DNA of 64,000 bases. Origin: Glandiceps talaboti. Lineage: Eukaryota > Hemichordata > Enteropneusta > Spengelidae. Shown here piece after piece: positions 13,691 to 26,836 of this stretch. The position numbers were made by a program, and so were the translations under genes. Where the stretch lies: NCBI RefSeq assembly GCF_964340395.1, contig NC_135569.1, forward strand, positions 472,501 through 536,500, read 5' to 3'. How positions within the stretch are numbered: the first letter of the stretch is position 1; every line of letters starts with the position of its first letter. The notes beneath the pieces are model-generated. The model was not told where the DNA came from. It worked only from the letters and a program-made list of their open reading frames with translations, and did no database searches.

Positions 13691-14109
13691 TCCTGACTTT
13701 CAACTTGCAGGGAAAACAATTACAAATGTGATTTTATCTTTGTTTTCAAGCCTTTTCAGATCTAGATGTAAAGTAAGTTTCAACATAAAAACTGGCCGCC
13801 ATACCTGTCACAGTAATTGGTCATCATATCATATCTGTAGTACATCTACTTTTATTTCAAGGCAAATTTAGCACTGTTAGTTTTACTACAAAAAGTGGCC
13901 ACCAGATCTCTGATACATTCTTGTATTTGAATTTGACCCCAATGTCTTTCTAGGTAGCATTCAAGTTCAAGGTTATGAACATTTATTAGGCCAAATAAAC
14001 AAAGTTGTTTGGTTCCGGTTACCCGACCAAACCCACCTAGTTTTTCACGCTGACCCTAAACTTTTTTTTTCTTTTACATATTTGAGGAAAAAAATATGAA
14101 AACCACGAA

Positions 14110-14240
14110 AATTGAAAAAGACAATATAAAACTGTTCTTCCAATCTGTAATGGCTGTACATCTGATGAGAAGAAGCCAATCACACAGACCATATGATAAC
14201 AGAAAAACATAACTACCTGAACTAGATACTCACATATGAA
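14110..14240. mobile_element. Interspersed repeat, copy 1 (second copy in intron 6 at 57032-57165)
   Basis: GACAATATAAAACTGTTCTT, TGGCTGTACATCTGATG and CATAACTACCTGAACTAGA are shared with 57032-57165 over about 130 bp. The family is not identified. Confidence 0.65.
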
Positions 14241-14269
14241 AAAAAAAGAGGTAAAAAATAAAAAAAGTG

Positions 14270-14271
14270 AA

Positions 14272-14366
<95 letters not shown>
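14270..14366. repeat. Compound (GA)n(GACA)n microsatellite
   Basis: About 12 GA repeats run into about 18 GACA repeats. The serine/leucine/cysteine frame on the minus strand comes from the repeat. Confidence 0.98.
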
Positions 14367-16139
14367 TTGTGCCAGTCAACCCAGTTGTATAAATGGGGAC
14401 TAGATAGGATAGAGGTTGTGAATGTGAATACTTCACTCGTATGTGCTTAGAGACTACAATAATTGATTGTCTGCTTAGAAAGTTGAGAAGCATAAAGGGG
14501 TGTTGTGCTTTTATAGTTCTGTGCCAGAAGTAATATTGTATACAAGCACTTTAGACGACAGGGGAAAGTACATGATAAAAAATAGCAATTCATTTATGAT
14601 GTACTGTAAGTTTTCTTTGTTGAAATATTGTAGGTGAAACCCAGTACTCTATAACCATAAACTCTTCAACTAGAAGATGGAGTCTACTATTCCGTAAAGG
14701 CCTTGGGAACTTCTGATGATGCAGTTTTTGTCTCCTTTTGGTAACCTTTGACCTGGCATCTTAGAGTACTAGCAAATAAGATTGTCCTTGTAAAACGATT
14801 TGTGTTTAGTGTACATGTAGAGATGTACAGTGTACAGAAGACTTTGGAATGTAGCTGTATAGGTATTCACTCATTGTAATCCACATACAAACTTTTTACA
14901 TGTACATGTCAAAAATGATTACAGAATTCCAGAGTGGTCTTTACTTTTAGGAACCATGGTGACCATAGTGACAGAAAGGGGGAAAGGAAAAACTGCAGTT
15001 TCCAATACAATCCAGCACAATTTTGTTTCAGAACTCTAATAAACTTACTGAGGAATCCCGGTAGATTTTACCTGCCAACTACCCCAAAAAACACTTGCAT
15101 ATATGTGTATCCATACTTTGTACTGGAATTTTATCAGGGAACACTGGTTAACAGATGAGAAATGTGGTAAAAACTTGTAGGTATGTGTACATAACGTGTA
15201 CCATAATTTTGATGGACTTCCCAAAAAATATATGGGGAACTGAGTAGATTGTATCATTATTAGAAACGGGGAGATGTATAGAACTTTTAATTTCATTAAC
15301 GAATCCTTAATATAGTTTTTGGTTGTACTTCATCTGACATCAATAATTTAGATAAACTACAGATATTAAACCTATCATTACCATAGGTGAATGCTGTACT
15401 GAATTCTAAAGACACAAGTTACAAGAAATGTACAGTTGATGTATTCTGCCTTAGTTACACTTGTATTGCTCTCAATATCATTTTGGGTGATAAAATAGTT
15501 CCTCGGTAACATACTTATCTTTGAAATCTTGTAAAGAAGCTCAACTGCAACGAACATGTGTTTGGCCATTTTGAGAATTTCCTGCAGTGGTTTATGGGAA
15601 AACCAGCTGATGACATCTCAGTTACCATGGTTATGATATTTGTCATTTTATAAGGATAATTTTGAATATGATAGGTGTGTGCTTATAAAATAAAATATTA
15701 AACGGGGGGTTGTGATTTTAGTGGAATATGTCTGAAATCTCTCCAAAGTGCCTGATTAAATAATCAATTATTGGTCAATACAGACAGTGTTTCTATTTGA
15801 CAGCCAATTATATCAAGTGTTTCATTCCAGTTGTGGCATGTCTTGTAGCTTATATATGACAAACAAAAATTGGTATCTGAGGCTTCAGCTAAAGATACTA
15901 TAGTTTTGATATCAGAGTTTTGTGTCTCTTCATATTGGAAATCTTGTCTAGAATAACTCATTGTTGTAACTTGTAAGGTTATAGAGATAGATTTGATATA
16001 AGAGTTTTGTCTCTCTTGATATCAAAAATCTGTCTAGAATAACTCATTGTTGTAAGGTCATAGAGATACTGATGATAATAGGCTTTCCATGTTGCTGCCA
16101 GCATGGTTTGGTCATGCATTGATCATGTCTGTAATCCCA
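14367..16139. other. Unassigned AT-rich DNA
   Basis: Short open frames at 14934-15158, 15045-15296, 15378-15569 and 15764-15961 show no recognisable domain. Nothing else is recognised. Confidence 0.5.
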
Positions 16140-16140
16140 C

Positions 16141-16355
16141 CCTTACGGAAAGTTCCTAAAGCATTCCTAAAAGATCTTATAGTATTTTGGCCCTTTTCTT
16201 AAAGGAATACCTTAGAATTGGAATCTTGTAGGATAGTCTTAAAGGAATCTTTTAGGACACTCCTATAGGAACGATCCGTCCTATAGCAATCCTATAGGAA
16301 TATTATAGGTCTTATAGGAATCCTATAAGAATACTATAGACCTTTTCCGTAAGAG
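16141..16355. mobile_element. MITE-like element with CTTACGGAAAG ends
   Basis: Terminal inverted repeats are CTTACGGAAAG on the left and CTTTTCCGTAAG on the right, about 215 bp apart. The interior is made of repeated CTATAGGAAT-type words. There is no coding sequence. Confidence 0.55.
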
Positions 16356-16421
16356 CAAACAGCATGTTAATTCTTATTCTCAAATTATTGGTTGATTTGG
16401 AGTTAGTAGTACTGCATAGAA

Positions 16422-16620
16422 TACTGTAAACCTAGATATTTTCACCACAAGACTTTACAATCTACAGCTAGTTCTGAAAGACTAATATTTATTAATTACC
16501 AGACTTGTATATTGTGTTCATGTACAAGAAGGTATTTAGTCACTTTATTTGTGCATTTGTCTTTTCCAGTAAATAGTGAAAGTGAGGCTTTAGTGACAGT
16601 TTCCATGCGTACAATTACTG
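16422..16620 (+). mobile_element. TACTGTAAAC-ended MITE, copy A
   Basis: The left end is TACTGTAAACCTAGATATTT. The interior shares ATTAATTACCAGACTTG and TCATGTACAAG with two other copies (23899-24108 inverted and 30030-30201). The right end is diverged. Confidence 0.6.
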
Positions 16621-16864
16621 CATGATGAAACTCTTCCTATCCTAGCCTGTACTTGTATGGTATAATTATAACACTAATTGTAAACCTAGACACTTTGGTA
16701 GGTTGCTTTCCTTGTAAAAACATCATGCAGTCCCTTCAATAGGTAAGGTTGTTAATATCCTTCAATTATGATCCAGAATTTGATGCTGGCAGTCAATGAA
16801 ATATTGTAAGAACTAAGGTTTTTCACTACAACCGACCAACCAACCAACCAACTAATAAATGTCT

Positions 16865-17690
16865 GTCAGGGACCTGACTACAAGTTAGGAATGAAAGACT
16901 TCTACTCTTTGGAGACCTGACTACCAGAAGGTACAAGTTAGGAGTGACAGACATCTACCCTTCAGAGACCTGACTACCAGCAAGAACAAGTTAGGAGTGA
17001 CAGACATCTACTCTTCAGAGACCTCACTACAACTTAGTACAAGTTAGGAGTGACAGACATCTACCCTTCAGAGACCTGACTACCAGCAAGAACAAGTTAG
17101 GAGTGACAGACATCTACTCTTCAGAGACCTCACTACAACTTAGTACAAGTTAGGAGTGACAGACATCTACCCTTCAGAGACCTGACTACCAGCAAGAACA
17201 AGTTAGGAGTGACAGACATCTACTCTTCAGAGACCTCACTACAACTTAGTACAAGTTAGGAGTGACAGACATCTACCCTTCAGAGACCTGACTACCAGCA
17301 AGAACAAGTTAGGAGTGACAGACATCTACTCTTCAGAGACCTCACTACAACTTAGTACAAGTTAGGAGTGACAGACATCTACCCTTCAGAGACCTGACTA
17401 CCAGAAGGTACAAGTTAGGAGTGACAGACATCTACCCTTCAGAGACCTGACTACCAGCAAGAACAAGTTAGGAGTGACAGACATCTACTCTTCAGAGACC
17501 TCACTACAACTTAGTACAAGTTAGGAGTGACAGACATCTACCCTTCAGAGACCTGACTACCAGAAGGTACAAGTTAGGAGTGACAGACATCTACCCTTCA
17601 GAGACCTCACTACAACTTAGTACAAATTAGGAGTGACAGACATCTACTCTTCAGAGACCTCACTACCAGCAAGTACAGGCTAGGACTGTC
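16865..17690. repeat. Minisatellite with 106-bp higher-order (dimeric) repeat
   Basis: The basic unit is about 53 bp (AGTTAGGAGTGACAGACATC, then TACCCTTCAGAGACC and a variable arm). Two variants alternate, one with TGACTACCAGCAAGAACA and one with TCACTACAACTTAGTACA. They form 106-bp dimers through the middle of the array. About 15 units are present. Confidence 0.95.
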
Positions 17691-18507
17691 AAAATAATTT
17701 ATCACAATAAATTCTCCTACCAAAATAATCCTAGGTAAAAAAATGGAAATCCATTCTCACACTTTATTGTTATCAAGCTTTCAAAGTTCGTGTTATTTTG
17801 AGAGTATTGCGCCCTCTACCAGCACAGCATGCTTTCTCACCTTCTGGCGTCATTTGTCTGAGGTTAAATGTACCAGAAGTATGTGTTCTTGCATGCAAGA
17901 ATGACATACTGTGAATGTGTACATGCTGTATGGCAATGCAGGGCTTGAATTAATCGCCTAATGCTTGGTAGTCAGATCTTTTCTTGTCCATTCAGACCAC
18001 GTTTCCTGTCACTGTTGCATTAATTGTGTCATTATCTTGTTACTTGCATATAATTGATGTATCATGACATAACCTTTCACCATTTTCCCCATCTCCATGG
18101 TAACATCTATCACAAGCTAATTTCATCTTATCATAATCTTGGCAGTGTAAAAAGTTTCATAACAGTAGTTAAACTTACAGCACATGAAGCCATCTCCAAT
18201 CATCATCCAAAGTTTCTCGCATGGACCCTAGTACAAATTAGTGTTATAATCATGTGGTGGGCATGCGTGCTTGCATGCTGCACTCCATCTATGGAATACA
18301 GGGCGATAAAAAATACGACAAAAACGAACAGCTAATGCCTTCACAAAGCACTTATGACATATCTATTCTTCAGAGCATTCTAACTGTACATTACTTTTGT
18401 AGTCATATAAGTCAAACATTAACATATCAATTTAGGAAGAGATATCAATTTTAATCTATCATCATCATAAAAGGAATCAGACATTAACATAATGTATTCA
18501 AATGAAT

Positions 18508-18628
18508 TGGTCATTTACCTAACCCGCAACATAGTAAAAGATATCGGTCATTCACCTAACCTGCATCGTAGTAAAAGATATCGGTCATTCACCTAACCCG
18601 CATCGTAGTAAAAGACAGCGGTCATTTA
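18508..18628. repeat. Three to four copies of a 40-bp repeat
   Basis: The unit contains CGGTCATTCACCTAACCCGC and ATCGTAGTAAAAGATAT. Its CGGTCATT core is shared with the next array. Confidence 0.85.
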
Positions 18629-18756
18629 TGTGTCACCTTGATATTAAAATAAACCATACCTGTCGTAAAATAATAATAATAATAAATTGATCATGAAAAT
18701 AACTTATTTAAAACTTTTAGTGGAAGAAATCGCTCATTAACACATCTATAGTCGTA

Positions 18757-18982
18757 GTTAAATAAATCGGTCATTAGCATGATTTCGTTATGAAATCGGT
18801 CATTAGCATAATTTCGTTATGAAATCGGTCATTAGCATGATTTCGTTATGAAATCGGTCATTAGCATAATTTCGTTATGAAATCGGTCATTAGCATGATT
18901 TCGTTATGAAATCGGTCATTAGCATAATTTCGTTATGAAATCAATGATTAGCATAATTTCGTTGTTATGAAATCGGTCAGTA
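18757..18982. repeat. About 8 copies of a 29-bp repeat
   Basis: The unit is TCGGTCATTAGCATGATTTC then GTTATGAAA. GCATGATTT and GCATAATTT variants alternate, suggesting expansion of a dimer. Confidence 0.95.
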
Positions 18983-20780
18983 ACCTTACTGTTGTGTCTG
19001 TCTCTGCCCATAGATGAGAATTTGATAAAATATGAAAGATTGTACTACGAGGTGAATGACCGTTCAACCAAACAGACAATAAGATATTGAAATGCGAAAA
19101 TTGCTATTTGAATAAAAGATCATGTGGCTGTCAGAATTATTTATTTAAAAAATATAAAATTTAAGATTTTTAATAAACTTTTATCCATCACACAAATTAA
19201 ATTTTACATTTTTTAGATTGTGTAGATTGATTAATATATTGTTACTAGACTATCAGTGATATCAGTTGTGTTTGTGTTGTGTTTGTCAGTCTGAATACAT
19301 AAGTCTATAGTTTTTGAAAAGATGCCCAAGGTTGCATTTCAAAATTATCCCGAAAACAAATATATAAGAATGATGAAGATGATGTGGTCACCTCATGGTA
19401 TAGGGATGCTTATCATAATCTTTAAGTCTTCAATGAGATGTGAACAAGTTGAGACAAGAGGAAAAGACGTTCTTTAGAAGTAAAACTGAAGAATTCTTTG
19501 AAAATGTGGTGGAGTTTTTGTCTGTCAAGTACATATAAAAGTGTGTTAAAACAGGATGAGTCATGATATTTTGCTACGATTTGAGTATTTTCACACATTT
19601 TAGATAAAAGTTAAAATAGATTCTTACATGTAGGTATTAAAATAGCTATGAATAAAAATAGATTGAACAAAGTTGATGAGTACACGATGGCAGTGTTTGA
19701 AATAAAAATTGTTATTGTGATAAAGTTGTGGAGAAAGACTACAATTGTCATTTTAAAAAACAAAGTTTTTAAAGGTAAGAATATTTCTGATTTTATATGT
19801 TTTATTATGAATATATTTCAGTTCAGATTCATGATGGTTGTTTCACCATTCCGGTAAAAAAAAAACTTTGAAAGAGTGTAGTCTGGTTGTTTGTGATCAG
19901 CTGTGTTTGTCATGAATGGATCTAAGCTGTCACCAACCAATAAAGTGTTTTACCAGACAAAGCCAAGAGGGGAACATTAGTTCAGACCAACTCACCAATG
20001 AAAGGTGAATTGGCACCTTGCCAATAGTAGCCACGTGTGCATAACGATATGCAAGCTCTCAACCATACTCTAAGAAAGTGCAGATGCCGTAGTAATCCAT
20101 GTTGCTAGCAAAGTCAGTCCATCAAGATTGAATATAGTCAAGAGTCTTGGAGGTGAAAATTGACTTCCGTTTACTGGAAGATTGGCTTTTGAAGGAAGGA
20201 ACCACTGAATGAACATGGATTGTGGTCTAAAAGCATATGCACCATGTCCTTGGCAGTATTTGCAGACTCAACAGGTGAGAGAGGAAAAGTGTAGCCTCTG
20301 AAAGGAACAATAGCCTAGTAAACAACCATTCTTCCGGCTTCTATTGTTTACTGTTTCTTTGGTAGAACCCCTTATTGTTAGTTTTTGTTTCTTAACCACA
20401 AAGGTCAACATGATATTGAACCCTTGGAAAATATTTCCCCAAGGAAAATATAATTTCATAGTTCTGTGGTGAAGATGCACAGATTGAGAAAAAAATGTGA
20501 GAATTTGGAATTGTTTGGTCTATGTGAGTGAACCAGCCATTTGAAGGAGAATCAGCATCTAGTATTTTCATTGTGATGAGTAGTCTGCCTTCAGGGTATT
20601 TTGTAGGGATAGTTTATGTCCTGCGTAAGTTGCATTTGTTTGGTTCCTTAAAACCTTAGATTCAGTTCATTGAGTTGATACAGTTGGCACAAGTAGTGCA
20701 CTCACATTTGTTGAAGTTTTAGAACTTGTCTAGGACGTCTAATATTTATTCTTTGTAGGGAAAGAAAAAACCCTGCAAAT
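18983..20780. other. Unassigned AT-rich DNA
   Basis: Open frames at 19648-19857 and 20268-20480 show no recognisable domain. No repeat is recognised. Confidence 0.5.
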
Positions 20781-20989
20781 TCAAGGATAAGTTGGTCAGA
20801 TTTATACCTACTCTCCACAGGCATGTGTGGTAACTTTTAAAATGTGTGAAGTTTACTAGAATAGCAAAGTTGGTTTAGATGTATATCAGCAAATTTAAAG
20901 TCGATTAGATAGATACCTACTCTCCACAGGCATCTAATAACATCTAAAGTTTTAGTCATTTACTCTGAATACCACTAAATTCAAGGATA

Positions 20990-21155
20990 AGTCTGTTAGA
21001 TTGTATGTTAATTACCCACAGGCATGTGTCTGTTAGATTTGTACCTTAAGTACCCACAGGCATGTGTCTGTTAGATTGTACCTGAAGTACCCACAGGCAT
21101 GTGTCTGTTAGATTGTACGTTACGTACCCACAGGCATGTGTCTGTTAGATTGTCA
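20990..21155. repeat. Four to five copies of a 38-40-bp repeat
   Basis: The unit contains TCTGTTAGATTGTACCTGAA and GTACCCACAGGCATGTG. Looser related copies reach back to about 20780. Confidence 0.85.
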
Positions 21156-21904
21156 CAGGCATCTGTGATATATTTTACAAATGTAATATGTCACATTTTA
21201 TCTTGTTTTTTTTGGTAACATTTACTACCTAACCACAAAGAGTAGAGTTTCAATCTGACTACCCAGTATATTTTACAGTTCACATGGTTTTTTGTTACAA
21301 ATTACACAAACATTCAAACTATTTGATTTGACTATATGGTGGAGATGATCATAGCACATACAGTTCCTAAAGTAGATATTTCCCCAGCCATCAGAATGTG
21401 CAATCATCCTTCAGGTAATACAGTGATACTATAGTTTTAGCACACTATTAGCAGTATAAAAAACCCAGCATGAATCGTTGACTTAGTTTCATACCTCAGC
21501 AGTTTAGTTGATGTACTGCTTCTGAAATTCTTTACATCTGTTGAAGCAAGTAATGTTGAATTTATAGTTGCAAGTTGACGGACCGAAGCCGTTGACCTGA
21601 TTTGAGGTACGTATGTGTATCTGTATAATATCTAGCTAATGATAATTAATGTCAGTTTAAGTTTCACCCTATCAATATCAGATTGGATGTTTTTTTAATC
21701 AATCTATCTTCTAAGATGATTGTAAGGTGTCTAGAGTCTACCTGCATTGTTGCCATGACAACAATACATATTTGTCACCTAATTCAAGGACAAGCAATAC
21801 TCTACAATGAGTACAAGTTTGTAATACAGCTTTAGGTAGCTGTCAATCTCATCTCATCTCATCTCAAACTAAAATACATATCATGGTATTTCTACATTTC
21901 AACT

Positions 21905-22090
21905 GCTTGTATTTTGTGCATAAGTCCTACTACCCCTTCTTTTTGTATACATTTCCAAAATACCACTATTTTGTGCATACTAGTAAGCTCTTTCTTTCTG
22001 TATACATTTCCTACATATCACTATTTTGTGCATAAGCTCTACTACCCCTTCCCCATTTTCTTTCTGTATACATTTCCCATTTTTCTAATA
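21905..22090. repeat. Three diverged copies of a pyrimidine-rich repeat
   Basis: The unit contains TATTTTGTGCATAAG, CTACTACCCCTTC and TTTCTGTATACATTTCC. The 70-codon open frame across it is repeat-derived. Confidence 0.7.
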
Positions 22091-23898
22091 AATGTAAACG
22101 TTGTTGAAGAAGGTCTGAAATTGTAAGAATCTACCGGAGTTACCCTGACAATTATATTTATTGATTGTTTATATCACATGCCATGTCAGGTAAACTTCTC
22201 TGAACTCCTCGGTATCTACTGAAAATGAAAGCTGAATAATGACCCCCACCCCCATCCCCCACCCCCATCCCCCACCCCCACGAAGTAGTGGTAAATTACC
22301 AACTAGATATACAAATGCAAAATCCATTAGCTATTATGATAATTTTTGTGTGTGAAAAATTCACAAAACCCTTAGTACAGAAAAAATGTCAATCCGTGGG
22401 AATTTTTTCTCTTTAAATTGCTAAGGATACCTTTGATGTATACTATTAATTAATAGTCAGAGGTAAAGTCCTATCACAATTTTGAATGGGTAAGAATTCC
22501 AATGGACAATTGGAATCACTTGTAGTATCACTAATTAGTTTGCTTCATTCATTTGCATTAATTAAGTTTTAACTTGGAGTCTGTTGTTATCCCAGATCTG
22601 TCAATGTCTTCCACAATAACAGTAGTTGCCAAAAAGATTTGCTGTATTAGCAAAAACAATAGCTTTGTTTTGAAAGGGTTGTCTTTGTATAAATGTCTTT
22701 CTTTGCCCCAGTTATTGTGTACAGTTTCACCCATAGGGAATTTAGATGCATAGTTAGTATACAGGGATTGTGAATTACCTGTACTCTCATGGGGCGATCC
22801 ACAACTTACTGAACAAAGAATTTTGTCTTAGACACCAAACGACAGGTCCAATTTGCATATTGTGTCTTAAGTCAAAATGAATGGGTTCTTTATTATTTAT
22901 GACAAGACCCAAGGGTGATATTCAATTAACCCTAGATTGTGATAAATATTAGATCAGGTACTCTGTAGTTGGCATTGACATGGGTAGCTACGTATGGCTA
23001 GTGTTACCGTGGTGATGGCCAGTGCAATTCAGGAATGATACTCCAGAGAGACATGGCTAACCATCACTTTATTTGGTTTCAATGGTGGCTTTGTGAGACT
23101 GACACAGGATATATACTTGCCTACATCTTGTTGATTGTTTAGGAACTGTTTTCTGAATTTGTAGTACAAGCTGAGATGTTAAATAGTGGATAAGGTTACA
23201 ATCACTCTCCAGACAATATTTCAGTGGATTAATAACAGGAATTATTCTGGAATGCTTGGTTTTTTCTGAGAGCAATTGGTAGCAGAAATACAAAGCCCCT
23301 TGGTAAATGAACATTTCATCTCAAAAGATTGCACTTTAGGCAAGGCTTGTATTAAAGTGGCTAGTACAAACCATAAACTATATTCTCATTCCTTTCAGAC
23401 TCTTTGTAGACGAAGTCACTTTCCAAGTGTACGCTTCACCCTAGAACAATACTAAACTGATTCAAAGTAAAAAAAAAAAAACGGTTCAAAACTGGTTTAC
23501 TGAGTGAAATCCACAGCGTAGTATTTTCTCATGGACACAGAAACTGGTTTCAACTGATCGAATTGAATCAATTTTTTGAATTGGTTTGAAATCAATTCAG
23601 ATGGGAACAACTGATTCATTGTAAATCTGTTTTAGCTAAACTGCTGTACTAATTCAAATCCATTGGCTGGTATTTACTCATGGAGACAAACTAGTTTCAA
23701 ACTAAGATCTATCAATTGATTCAGTTTGAGATTCAAATTTAGTCAGATGGGGACTAGACTGTCAAATACATCATGTTGTTTAGAACTATCACTATTGCTG
23801 GCAGATAGTGTGATAAGAATGTTGTACTTGACAGACAAGGTGGGAACACAACATGTGTAAAAGCTAATAAGGTACATTTGTATGTATAGTCTAGTCCA
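22091..23898. other. Unassigned AT-rich DNA
   Basis: A C-rich (CCCCCACCCCATC-type) run lies at about 22240-22282, and GAATTGAATCAATT-type words recur around 23500-23750. No exon is recognised. Confidence 0.5.
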
Positions 23899-24108
23899 TA
23901 CTGGAAACTTGGAAATTTTCGCTTAAGACTTATTTTTGCTAATTTCGCTGGAAAACAAAAACGCAAAAATATGTAGTTGTGAAAATATATTTTCATATAT
24001 GAACACAGTGTACCAGTCTGGTAATTAGTGAAAGTTAGTCTTTGAGAACTAGCTGAAGACTGCAAAATCGCAAAATTTTCTAGGAGTGAAAAAATCTAGG
24101 TTTACAGT
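23899..24108 (-). mobile_element. TACTGTAAAC-ended MITE, copy B (inverted)
   Basis: The reverse complement begins ACTGTAAACCTAGATTTTTT and contains TTTTGCAGTCTTCAGC and CTAATTACCAGAC, ending GAAAATTTCCAAGTTTCCAG. It matches copies A and C. Its ends are inverted repeats of each other. Confidence 0.65.
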
Positions 24109-25239
24109 TTATTTTATGAGAGACATAAATTTGATAATGAAGGGTGTAACTGGTAGAATAGGACTTCATTCATACCATCTGAGTCATTTGGGGCCGACAC
24201 AACTGAAAGAGGTAAACATGTGACCAAGTTTGAAATCTTCTAATGATTTTGAAAATAGGTTGATCTTTTGTAAACACAGGAACACTGTAAAATTTATGTG
24301 TGACTAAGTTTGTAGTTCCCTAAGCATTTTAATCCTATTTTATCAAGAGAGTCAATGGAACAAACCGTTGAAACTCTTTTGAGCCCAGTAACAATATGAA
24401 AAGCAGTTGTGTTGACATAGTTTTCATTACGTTTTACCTCAATTTCAGAAAATTTTCAAAAAAAAAATATAAAAAAATAAAAAAAATTGCAATATTTTTA
24501 AAAAATAAAACAAATTCAAAAGGTAAAGATAAAAAAAAATTAAATAAAATTCCGATCTACCTACCTACCCTGTTTTCTGAGGCCATGTAATAAAAAACAC
24601 AATTTCTTTTGAGCCTTATGATTTTGCTTTTTTTACAGATACAAGTTTGTTTATCTTTTCCTGATTTTTTTTGAAAATAAAATGGAATTTAATAAAATGG
24701 TTGGAAGATACAAAATGCAATGAATAGTCAATTGTCATACATGTAGTTCTGACTTAACAAGGCAGATGTGTTCAGTTGAAATCTGATCAGGACTTATGTT
24801 TTAAACACTGCCCTCTTGAGGCCAATAGTTGTAAAGGTCAAAGGGAAGATTTTTGGTCTCGCAGGTAAATGTGTGATTTTGTTAAATCATTTTAGAGTAG
24901 AATTGTATATAATGTGTGATGTTTTGACAACCCAGAATACATGCTTTCTTCAAACTAAAATGACTGAAAGAAACAAGGAGATACAAAATTCAGTAGTTTT
25001 TAGAATGGTTGTACGTTGGGATTTCGTAGGCAGTGTAAGTTATACAGTTTGAAACCACATGTCGAACCTAACAAATGTCAGAGAGTTGTATTGACTCAGT
25101 GAAATGGATTTGTGTGGTCAGTTCATGAACTCGTAACTATTTGATTTAAATGTGTGTTGTTCATGAAGTGGCCATTGTTCAATAACCAGTACAATAATGG
25201 GGTCATGTTGACATGTGTTTGCTGAAACTAAAACTGAAT

Positions 25240-25390
25240 TGGAATGGTTTATAGCCAAGTGGATAGTGTAGTGACCTCGCATCAACATTGTGTGTGAGGT
25301 CAAAAAACCTACCTGGTTATTAACAGTTGTTGCAGTGTCTTTGCCAAGGACAACAAAGCCAGCCATCAAGTTGCTGTGATCTGGTCAAAT
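25240..25390 (+). mobile_element. Possible tRNA-derived SINE
   Basis: TAGCCAAGTGGA at 25252-25263 fits a pol III A box. GGTCAAAAAACC at about 25298 is a weak B box. GCAGTGTCTTTGCCAAGGAC downstream resembles the conserved part of several marine-invertebrate SINEs. It is not a functional tRNA. Confidence 0.35.
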
Positions 25391-25659
25391 TTATCCAAAA
25401 TTGGATGTTTTACATTATTATTAAGTGAGCAGCATAATGAAAGACCTCAGAATGTCTACTTTTAACAGCTTTAGAAACTTGTGGTAGTGAGATAGTTCAG
25501 AAGTTGATAAATAGTGCATTTGATAGTGAAACCAAGTGCTACTATCTCTTCCACTGTAGTATAGTATGTTGGTAGAATTGTTACTCTTCACTAAATTATC
25601 AATGACATTTTCAACTTATATTAGACTGGCTTCATAGATATAATACGTGGTCTTGAGCT

Positions 25660-26140
25660 GATAATACCTTTGTGCCTAAATTATTTGACAAACATTCTAG
25701 TGTTTCTGTTTTTGTCACATCACAACTTTATTTTACACTGCAATCATATAAATAATAGTGAATTGATCTTAAAATTGTTATTTTATCATGAAAATTTTGG
25801 ACAAAAATTCTTGTTTTTCTGTAAATTTTTTTCACATCTCAATTTTATTTTACTCTGGAATCATAGAATATAATATGTATCTATGAATCAATGATAAAAT
25901 TGTATTATTTTCCCACCAAAATAATTTTTGGCAAAAGTTCTTTTTTTTTTCTTTTTTTTTTTGTAACTTTTTGTCAAATATTGACTTTATTTTGGACTGG
26001 GTTTTTATAGAAATGATACTTGACCTGGTATCAATTGATGATTAAACCGTTAGTTTTGCACCAAAATTATTTGACAAACATTCTTGTTTATTCATAAAAT
26101 TTTTCCACATATCAACACAATTTTGTACTGAATTTAGAGT
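25660..26140. repeat. About four tandem copies of a 110-150-bp AT-rich repeat
   Basis: Each copy contains AAATTATTTGACAAAnATTC, TTGTTTTT, then CAATTTTATTTTACTCTGGA or similar and ATCATAGAAATAATA. A second array of the same unit lies in intron 10 at 61780-62040. Confidence 0.75.
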
Positions 26141-26836
26141 GATATATGTTAATGTGGAATTTTGAAAAAAAAATTTGTGATTGCAAAAGTTACATTGAGT
26201 TACTGTATCAAAATTGTCTTGATTGTTTTGAAATATTGAAAGTAGTTGAGTGTAGTGCCATTAGTATGTCCTATACTCTAGATGCTACACATGGTATATA
26301 ATCATTTCTTCACCCTGTCTAGCTCAGTGAGAAATCATGAACCAAAAATTGTTCATTCAATTGAGTAAACCTCCAACAATAAAAATGATGTAAACAATGT
26401 ATAAGTAGCATCGTGAACAGACAAATATACCGTAGAGAGATCTTGAGATTAATACATACATAGCACTATACTATATTGTGTGTGTGTGTGTCCCACTGTT
26501 CAACTGATACGTGTGCCCATTTTCCCATGTGAAAGACCAACATGGAAAGTGGTCTTTGAGGGCATTTTAAACAAAACAGACAACACCCATTCATATATGA
26601 ATAACCTAGTGTCCTCGATAGCAGGAATATTGGCATTATTAGACATACACGTATACAATAGCTGATCATTGGTTTGTGACAAACACATTTCACCATCATG
26701 GTCTTTGTCGTTCACTGTGTAGTTGTGTTTGTCAAACTGTGAAACCTAAAGGTGGGAAGGTCACCACTGCCTTTGCTCTATTGAATTTAATAGACTGGGT
26801 TTGCTAATTTACATGTACAGGAACTAGTCCATTAAG

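Noticed and set aside
14230-14493. Serine/leucine/cysteine-repeat frame
   Set aside because: Produced by the (GA)n(GACA)n microsatellite.
16865-17690. CRISPR-like direct repeats
   Set aside because: The units are contiguous with no unique spacers, and the genome is eukaryotic. The same applies to the other arrays.
25252-25309. Functional tRNA gene
   Set aside because: The A box fits but the B box is poor and no cloverleaf with paired acceptor stem can be drawn.
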